Shown in pieces: positions 58,823 through 64,000 of a stretch of DNA of 64,000 bases; positions within the stretch are counted from its first letter, which is position 1, and each line of letters begins with the position of its first letter. This stretch comes from Paenibacillus methanolicus (lineage in GTDB: Bacteria; Bacillota; Bacilli; Paenibacillales; Paenibacillaceae): contig NZ_VNHS01000005.1 in NCBI RefSeq assembly GCF_008124765.1, positions 186,001-250,000 of the forward strand. Reading direction: 5' to 3'. The notes below the pieces were generated by a model. That model made no database searches. It worked only from the letters and a program-made list of their open reading frames with translations, and was not told where the DNA came from. Position numbers and translations under genes: made by a program.

Positions 58823-59920
58823 GTGTCAGGGTTAAGAAAGTCAACGCTTCTCATCGTATTTGCCATCGTGCTCGTTCTGGCGACCGCTTGCGGGAATAAC
58901 GCGAACAATGCGAGCAGCACGAACAGCGGGAACAGCGCTAATAGTGCTAATAGTGCTAATAGTGCTAATAGCGCCAACAGCGCGAACAATGCAGCTTCGA
59001 CGAATGCCGGCGCTAACGAGCAGGCAGCCGACACGGCCGACGCGGCAGGCGAGACGCGCAACATCAGACACGCGCTCGGCGAGCTGCCGATTAAGGGCGT
59101 GCCGCAGAAGATTGTCGTGCTGGAATGGACGTACGCGGAAGATCTGCTGATGGTCGGCGTGCAGCCGGCCGGCGTAGCGGATATCGAGAATATGAAAAAA
59201 TGGGTGTCTCCTCCGACCGCGCTCTCGGCCGACGTGGCCGACGTAGGCACGCGCCAAGAGCCGAACCTGGAGACGATCGCGGCGCTCGAGCCGGATCTGA
59301 TCATCGGCGTGAAGTTCCGTCACGAAGCGACGTACGATCAGCTGAACGCGATCGCGCCGACGCTGTTGTTCGATCCGTATCCGGCCGAAGGTCAAGGCGA
59401 CCAATACCAAGAGATGATCGCGACGTTCGAGACGATCGCGGACGTCGTTGGCAAAACTGCCGAAGCCGACAAGGTGCTCGCCGATCTGCAGCAAGCGTAC
59501 GATGACGGCAAAGCGAAGCTTGCGGCGGCCGGCAAGGAAGGCGCGCAGATCGCGCTGGCGATGCCATGGGTCGATCAGAACGCGGTCACGTTCCGCGTCT
59601 CCACGGATAATGCGCTTGCCATTAAAGTGCTGGAGCAGATCGGACTTAAGAATACGTTCAAGCCGACGCAATTCGAAGTATACGGCTACACGCAGGGCGG
59701 CGTAGAGCTCTTGCAGCAAGTGCCGGATGCCAACTATCTGCACATTACGAACGAAGACAACGTCCTGGGCGTGCTGGAGAAGAACACGGTTTGGACCGGT
59801 CTGAACTTCGTCAAAGAAAACCGCGTATTCGCGCTTGGCGGCGACACGTGGCCATATGGCGGTCCTCACTCCGCGAAACTGCTCGCGGAACGCGCCGTTA
59901 GCGTCCTGACAGGTCAATAA
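58823..59920 (+). CDS. Iron(III)-siderophore-binding lipoprotein
   Basis: The 365-residue lipoprotein has a lipobox at LATAC (Cys23), a low-complexity Asn-Ser-Ala linker (about 33-60) and a class III (FecB/TroA-type) binding domain: PQKIVVLEWTYAEDLLMVGV, LEPDLIIGVKF, and a long connecting helix. It captures a ferric siderophore for the permease downstream. The start is GTG after GGGGGAA. Its stop overlaps the permease ATG by one base. Two Fur boxes precede it. The partner ATPase (FhuC/YusV-like) is not in the window. Confidence 0.93.
   Translation: MSGLRKSTLLIVFAIVLVLATACGNNANNASSTNSGNSANSANSANSANSANSANNAASTNAGANEQAADTADAAGETRNIRHALGELPIKGVPQKIVVLEWTYAEDLLMVGVQPAGVADIENMKKWVSPPTALSADVADVGTRQEPNLETIAALEPDLIIGVKFRHEATYDQLNAIAPTLLFDPYPAEGQGDQYQEMIATFETIADVVGKTAEADKVLADLQQAYDDGKAKLAAAGKEGAQIALAMPWVDQNAVTFRVSTDNALAIKVLEQIGLKNTFKPTQFEVYGYTQGGVELLQQVPDANYLHITNEDNVLGVLEKNTVWTGLNFVKENRVFALGGDTWPYGGPHSAKLLAERAVSVLTGQ
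58931..58984 (+). repeat. Tandem 9-nt repeat encoding Asn-Ser-Ala
   Basis: Six in-frame 9-base units, three of them identical (AATAGTGCT), code for repeated Asn-Ser-Ala in the lipoprotein linker. Unit gain or loss would change linker length without a frameshift. Confidence 0.8.
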
Positions 59921-62025
59921 TGAAGCTAGCGGAGGAACGGGTAACCGCTCCCTCTCCGTCGAACGATACTCCAGCCCGTCGCACCTCGCGTGCGAAGGGC
60001 TGGATGCCGTTGGCGATGCTTGCCGGAGGGAGCCTGCTGCTGATCGCGCTGACCTTTTTCAGCTTGACGCAAGGGATGAAAGCCTTATCGCCGTCGACCG
60101 TCGTCGACGCGCTCTTCTGGCCGCAGGATACGCCCGAACATCGCGCCATCAACGGGGTACGGCTGCCCCGCACGGTCATGGGGCTGCTGTCCGGCGCCGC
60201 GCTAGCCGTGGCCGGCGCGCTCATGCAGTCCGTCACGCGTAATCCGCTCGCTTCGGAGACGACGCTGGGCGTCAACGCCGGCGCCTTCCTGGTCGTCGTC
60301 ATTGGCACGATCTTCTGGCCGGGCTTGCTGCATCAGTATGCGTTCTTATTCGCCGTGCTTGGCGGCGGCGCGGCCGCGCTTTCCGTCTTCGGGATGGGCG
60401 GCGGGCGCAAAGGGACGCCGATCCGGATCGCTTTGTCGGGGATGATCGTGACGCTTGTCCTCTCCTCGGTGACGAGCGCGTTGATGATGCTGTTCGAACA
60501 AGACACGCAAGGGCTGTTCGTGTGGGGCTCCGGCAGCTTGAACCAGAACGACTGGAGCGGCGTCCAATTCGTCTGGCCGTGGGTGCTGGGCGGCATTGCG
60601 GCGGTCCTGCTCGCATCGCGCCACCTGGACCTGCTCGCCTTCGGCGAGGAGAGCGCCCGCTCGCTTGGCCAGAACGTGGGCCGCACCCGCATGTTCGCCA
60701 TGGCGATCGGCATCGTGCTGGCTTGCGTCAGCGTTAGCGTCGTCGGGCCGATCGGCTTCATCGGTCTGCTCGCGCCGCATATCGTCAAGCTTTCCGGCAT
60801 GCGGAACCATGCGCTGCTGCTGCCGGTCAGCGCGATATGGGGAGCGGCGATCCTCGTCGGCGCGGACACGGTCGCCCGCGGCTTCGCGGCCAGCGCGGTC
60901 GGCGAGCTGCCCGCGGGAGCGGTGACGGCGTTCATCGGCGGACCGTGGATCATATGGCTTGCGCTTCAAGCCTCCAAGCACGCGGCCTCCTCGTCTCCGC
61001 TGGAGGGCCGATCGTCGATGAGCGTCGGGTCGCTTGTCAGACGTCTGCCTTTCGTCCCGCTTGTCATCGTATCGGCCGTGCTGCTGGTCGCGGTCAGCAT
61101 CGCGGCGCTGATGAGCGGCACGCTGCATCTGTCCGTGAGCGAAGTGATCGCGACGTTGACCGGCAACGGCACGAAGCTTCACGAGAAGGTGTTGCTCGAG
61201 CTGCGGCTGCCAAGACTGCTCACCGCCGCCGTTGTCGGCATGATCTTGGCGGCGAGCGGAGCGCTCATGCAGAGCGCGGTAAGGAATCCGCTCGCCGATC
61301 CGCAGATCGTCGGCGTCTCGAGCGGCGCCGGCGTCGGCGCGATGCTGCTCCTCGTCGTTTTCCCGCAGCTGCCGGCCGGCTGGGTGCCGGTCGGCGCCTT
61401 CATCGGCGGTATTGCCGCGGCCGTCATCGTGTACGCCGCCGCTTGGCGGAGGGGGCTGAGCCCGACCGTGCTGACGCTCGTCGGCATCGCGGTCGCGGCC
61501 TCCGGCACGGCGCTGATCAATATTCTCGTCGTCTATGCCAAATTAACGTTGGCCCCGGCGCTGACGTGGCTGGCCGGCAGCACCTATGCGCGCAGTTGGC
61601 CGGAATTCGCGCAAGTGTTGCCCTTTGCGCTCGTTCTGCTGCCGATCGGCTGGTGGATGGGGCGCAAGGTCGATCTGCTGTCCTTCCAGGACGACAGCTC
61701 GACCGGGCTCGGCCTGCCGGTCCGCCGGACCCGGCTGCTCGTGACGCTGCTTGCGGTCGTGCTGGCTTCCGCGGCGGTGGCAGCCGTCGGCGCCGTCGGT
61801 TTTATCGGCCTGCTCGCGCCTCACGCCGCGCGCATGCTCGTCGGCTCGAACCATAGACGACTCATGGTGCTGTCCTCGCTGCTCGGCGCGATCCTGCTCG
61901 TCGCGGCCGACTGGATCGGTCGCATCATGCTGTCGCCGCGCGAGATTCCCTCCGGCATCGTCGTCGCGTTAATCGGCGCGCCGTATTTGATTTTCCTGAT
62001 GTTCAAATCCCGTACGGCCAAATAG
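59920..62025 (+). CDS. Fused double-length FecCD-family siderophore permease (FhuB-like)
   Basis: The 701-residue protein contains two FecCD permease halves in one chain, each with about ten helices. The signature occurs twice: GALMQSVTRNPLASETTLGV near residue 100 and GALMQSAVRNPLADPQIVGV near residue 450. The ATPase-contact segments are GPIGFIGLLAPHIVK and GAVGFIGLLAPHAAR. In most Bacilli the two halves are separate proteins; fusion is the FhuB arrangement. It starts within the stop of the binding-protein gene and is followed by a terminator, so the operon has two genes. Confidence 0.93.
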   Translation: MKLAEERVTAPSPSNDTPARRTSRAKGWMPLAMLAGGSLLLIALTFFSLTQGMKALSPSTVVDALFWPQDTPEHRAINGVRLPRTVMGLLSGAALAVAGALMQSVTRNPLASETTLGVNAGAFLVVVIGTIFWPGLLHQYAFLFAVLGGGAAALSVFGMGGGRKGTPIRIALSGMIVTLVLSSVTSALMMLFEQDTQGLFVWGSGSLNQNDWSGVQFVWPWVLGGIAAVLLASRHLDLLAFGEESARSLGQNVGRTRMFAMAIGIVLACVSVSVVGPIGFIGLLAPHIVKLSGMRNHALLLPVSAIWGAAILVGADTVARGFAASAVGELPAGAVTAFIGGPWIIWLALQASKHAASSSPLEGRSSMSVGSLVRRLPFVPLVIVSAVLLVAVSIAALMSGTLHLSVSEVIATLTGNGTKLHEKVLLELRLPRLLTAAVVGMILAASGALMQSAVRNPLADPQIVGVSSGAGVGAMLLLVVFPQLPAGWVPVGAFIGGIAAAVIVYAAAWRRGLSPTVLTLVGIAVAASGTALINILVVYAKLTLAPALTWLAGSTYARSWPEFAQVLPFALVLLPIGWWMGRKVDLLSFQDDSSTGLGLPVRRTRLLVTLLAVVLASAAVAAVGAVGFIGLLAPHAARMLVGSNHRRLMVLSSLLGAILLVAADWIGRIMLSPREIPSGIVVALIGAPYLIFLMFKSRTAK

Positions 62026-62032
62026 CGCGAAG

Positions 62033-62078
62033 AAAGCTCCTTCCGTTCCCTGCAAGCTAGGGCGGGAGGAGCTTTTTT
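62033..62078 (+). terminator. Terminator of the iron-uptake operon
   Basis: The stem AAAGCTCCT/AGGAGCTTT, with an inner TCCCT/AGGGCGGGA-type pairing, is followed by TTTTTT. It lies 8 bases past the permease stop. Confidence 0.8.
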
Positions 62079-62198
62079 CGTCGTTTCTCCGAGCGAGGGG
62101 ACGATCCCGCAATTGATAAGAAGCCAGGATCGCCGCATTCGGGTAAGATGGAGGTAGGCTTAGCTTTCATCCCATACCACCATTAAGGAGGATGCTGC

Positions 62199-62963
62199 AT
62201 GCTGCTTAAGGATAAGATTGCCGTCGTGTACGGCGCAGGCGGAAAAATCGGCGGCGCGGCCGCCCGGGCGTTCGCCCGCGAAGGCGCGAAGGTCTACCTG
62301 GCCGGGCGCACGTTGGACAAGGTTGAGGCGGTTGCCAGGGAGATTACGCAAGAGGACGGGGAGGCCGAAGCGGCGGCCGTGGACGCGCTGGACCGCGAAG
62401 CGATCGAGCATCACATGGAGCAAATCGCAAGCCGTTCGGGCCGCATCGATATTTCGTTCAATGCCATCGGCATTCGCGGGGATTTGCAGGGCACGCCGCT
62501 GCTGGAGATGGCGTGCGAGAATTTCGCCCTGCCGGTGTTGACCGGCGTCCAGACGTACTTCCTCACGGCGACGGCCGCGGCCCGGTATATGGTCCGGCAG
62601 CGGTCGGGCGTTATTCTGACGTTGTCCACGTCGGCAGCCAGCTTGTCCGGACGTGACCGACGCTATCACTTGACCGGCGGCTTCTCCACGGCATGCTTGG
62701 CGATCGAAGGATTCACCCGCAGCCTGGCCGGCGAGGTCGGCCAGCAAGGCGTACGGGTCGTCTGCCTGCGGTCGGATGCGATTCCGGAGACATGGGACGA
62801 CCAGGATGCGCCGGCAAGAACGTACATGACGGACGGAACGGCGCTGGGACGTCTTCCGACGCTGCGCGAGGTGGCGGACGCCGCCGTGCTTATGGCTTCC
62901 GACCGGGCTAGCGCCATAACGGGCGCGATCGCGAACTTGACGTGCGGCTCGGTCATGGATTAG
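62199..62963 (+). CDS. SDR-family protein with altered active site
   Basis: The 254-residue Rossmann-fold protein has the cofactor motif YGAGGKIGGAAARAFAREG and FNAIGIRG (in place of NNAG). The catalytic Ser is present in TLSTSAASLSG. At the Tyr-x3-Lys position the sequence reads GGFSTACLAIEGF, so Tyr is Phe and Lys is Cys. A classical dehydrogenase activity is therefore doubtful; a related FabI-like or non-catalytic role is possible. TAAGGAGG lies 8 bases before the ATG. No operon partner is evident. Confidence 0.85.
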   Translation: MLLKDKIAVVYGAGGKIGGAAARAFAREGAKVYLAGRTLDKVEAVAREITQEDGEAEAAAVDALDREAIEHHMEQIASRSGRIDISFNAIGIRGDLQGTPLLEMACENFALPVLTGVQTYFLTATAAARYMVRQRSGVILTLSTSAASLSGRDRRYHLTGGFSTACLAIEGFTRSLAGEVGQQGVRVVCLRSDAIPETWDDQDAPARTYMTDGTALGRLPTLREVADAAVLMASDRASAITGAIANLTCGSVMD

Positions 62964-63076
62964 CGGTAATAAGGGTACTACTTGAAATTGGTACTGCCGG
63001 CTGGTTGGGGGATTCGCTACAATTCGCTTATGAGGAAGTGCGAGATCGAATCGCAAGCATAAGGGAGTTCCTATTC

Positions 63077-63415
63077 GTGAATCATGCCGTAGCCCAAAAC
63101 GAACGCTTGTCGTATGCGGAGTTTGCCAGAAGAATGGCGATTGCCGGAGCGGTCTTGCTAGTAGCCAGCCTGTTGGTCATGTCGTTTCAACCACTTTTAG
63201 AAGTGAGTTCTTCTTGGTATATATTTGCAGTTGTGATCGTAACAATCAACTTGTGCGTGCTGGTTTTCGTCATACCTGGATTCACGCTGCTCGGGATCGC
63301 AACCGGCATCGTACACATCGTCCAAGCAAGAGCGGCCAACCATGACGCGGTATATGCCATCGCGCTTGGTGGTGTCGTGCTGGTCAGCGAGTATCTGCTT
63401 TTTATGGCGGGATAA
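63077..63415 (+). CDS. Small membrane protein
   Basis: The 112-residue protein has three membrane helices (about 20-40, 45-72 with WYIFAVVIVTINLCVLVFVI, and 92-110 with AIALGGVVLVSEYLLFM). No family is recognised. A GTG start is chosen because AGGGAG lies 9 bases upstream; the open frame runs 45 codons further back into the SDR end without a site. A terminator follows 12 bases after the stop. Confidence 0.7.
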   Translation: MNHAVAQNERLSYAEFARRMAIAGAVLLVASLLVMSFQPLLEVSSSWYIFAVVIVTINLCVLVFVIPGFTLLGIATGIVHIVQARAANHDAVYAIALGGVVLVSEYLLFMAG

Positions 63416-63426
63416 ATGTACACGTC

Positions 63427-63458
63427 AAAGAGCGCATGCATCATGCAGGCGCTCTTTT
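63427..63458 (+). terminator. Terminator after the small membrane protein
   Basis: The stem AAAGAGCGC/GCGCTCTTT has an inner ATGCA/ATGCA-type pairing and is followed by TTGTG after TTTT. Confidence 0.8.
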
Positions 63459-63563
63459 GTGCGCACCGAGCGCGAAAAATAAGAAAAAACATTCGTGCTT
63501 TTTGCGCTTTTTGCGATCGCGGACGTTCCCTTATAATGGTAGTAACAATCTTTGAGGAAGGAC

Positions 63564-64000
63564 GTGCGCAGCTTGCGGAGAGCCATAGAATTGAGCCTGT
63601 CCCCGTTCGTGCACAGCGGCTTCGCCATGGTGTTCCTCGCGTATCTGCTGAACTACGCCGACTTCATCGTCATCTGCGCCTTGTTCGTGCTCATGCTCGC
63701 GGTCCATACGGCGCTGACGGCAATGACCGCCCGCGGAAGAGGGTATGTCATGATGACGAACCTTCTGCTCTTCCTCTTGTTCCAACTGATCATGTTCGCC
63801 GGCAGGCACGCGTTAACAAGCCCGAACGAAGCGGAAGAAGACTACGGCGCCGGCATCCTGCTGCTCGTCGTGGGGTTCCCGCTATCCTTGGCGAGCTTGC
63901 TGATCGGATCGTTCGCCGGCGTGATGTTGTCCATCGTCCTTCGCCGGTCGATCGCCCGGATAAGACGGCGCTTCTATCGCAAGCTCGCCTGCCGAACCCT
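63564..64000 (+). CDS. Partial membrane protein at the right edge
   Basis: A frame open to the window end encodes at least 145 residues with four predicted helices, among them FAMVFLAYLLNYADFIVICA, LLLFLLFQLIMFAG and LLVVGFPLSLASLLIGSF. A basic stretch (RRSIARIRRRFYRK) follows. The GTG start has GAGGAAGG upstream, and TATAAT at 63532-63537 is a good -10. No family is recognised and the end is missing. Confidence 0.7.
   Translation, partial: MRSLRRAIELSLSPFVHSGFAMVFLAYLLNYADFIVICALFVLMLAVHTALTAMTARGRGYVMMTNLLLFLLFQLIMFAGRHALTSPNEAEEDYGAGILLLVVGFPLSLASLLIGSFAGVMLSIVLRRSIARIRRRFYRKLACRT

Noticed and set aside
1..64000. CRISPR array, tRNA, rRNA, insertion sequence or prophage
   Set aside because: No regular spaced repeats, no tRNA-like cloverleaf, no transposase or integrase and no phage structural genes were seen.

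Overview
The window looks like chromosome of a high-GC member of the Bacillota, most likely Paenibacillaceae (Paenibacillus or Cohnella-like). The reasons are the Gram-positive ribosome binding sites (AGGAGG, with many GTG and TTG starts), a GH52 xylosidase, a very large S-layer-anchored GH10 xylanase, YesM/YesN two-component systems beside LplA/LplB/YtcP-type sugar transporters, cre-like catabolite sites, and an ECF sigma/zinc anti-sigma pair. I see no rRNA, tRNA, CRISPR array, insertion sequence or prophage.

Layout. 1-0.6 kb: 3' end of a GH52 beta-xylosidase. 0.8-6.0 kb (minus): a linearmycin-resistance-like ABC exporter with its histidine kinase and response regulator. 6.3-10.8 kb (minus): the 1493-residue GH10/CBM22/CBM9/SLH xylanase. 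10.9-24.9 kb: a mixed stretch of small enzymes, regulators, an ECF sigma/anti-sigma pair, an old-yellow-enzyme/Lrp divergent pair, hypothetical proteins and a frameshifted aminoglycoside adenylyltransferase. 25.3-39.3 kb: the xylan/aldouronate utilisation cluster (GH8 exo-oligoxylanase, YesN/YesM regulators, an LplA-LplB-YtcP transporter, a CE4 deacetylase, a NIF3-like protein, GH67 alpha-glucuronidase, GH43). 39.4-41.2 kb: small genes. 41.6-46.9 kb: a LacI regulator and an AglEFG-like sugar ABC importer. 47.0-48.8 kb: a PhzF-AzlC-AzlD operon. 49-58 kb: HxlR, MarR, LysR and MerR regulators with their neighbours, and a large unknown membrane protein. 58.7-62.0 kb: a Fur-box-controlled iron-siderophore uptake operon. 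62.2-64 kb: an SDR and small membrane proteins.

How the parts fit. The cell-surface GH10 enzyme would cut glucuronoxylan. The LplA-type lipoprotein and two permeases would import aldouronates and xylo-oligosaccharides under YesMN and CcpA control. GH67, GH43, GH8 and GH52 would then finish the oligomers in the cytoplasm, possibly with a cytoplasmic CE4 enzyme removing acetyl groups.

The least explained structure is a dispersed repeat of about 90-210 bp, present in four same-strand copies (30.0, 34.96, 35.05 and 42.9 kb). All copies lie within or beside the sugar-transport clusters. It folds into successive hairpins with compensatory changes between copies, which suggests a structured RNA or mobile non-coding element. 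I could not match it to a named family from memory.
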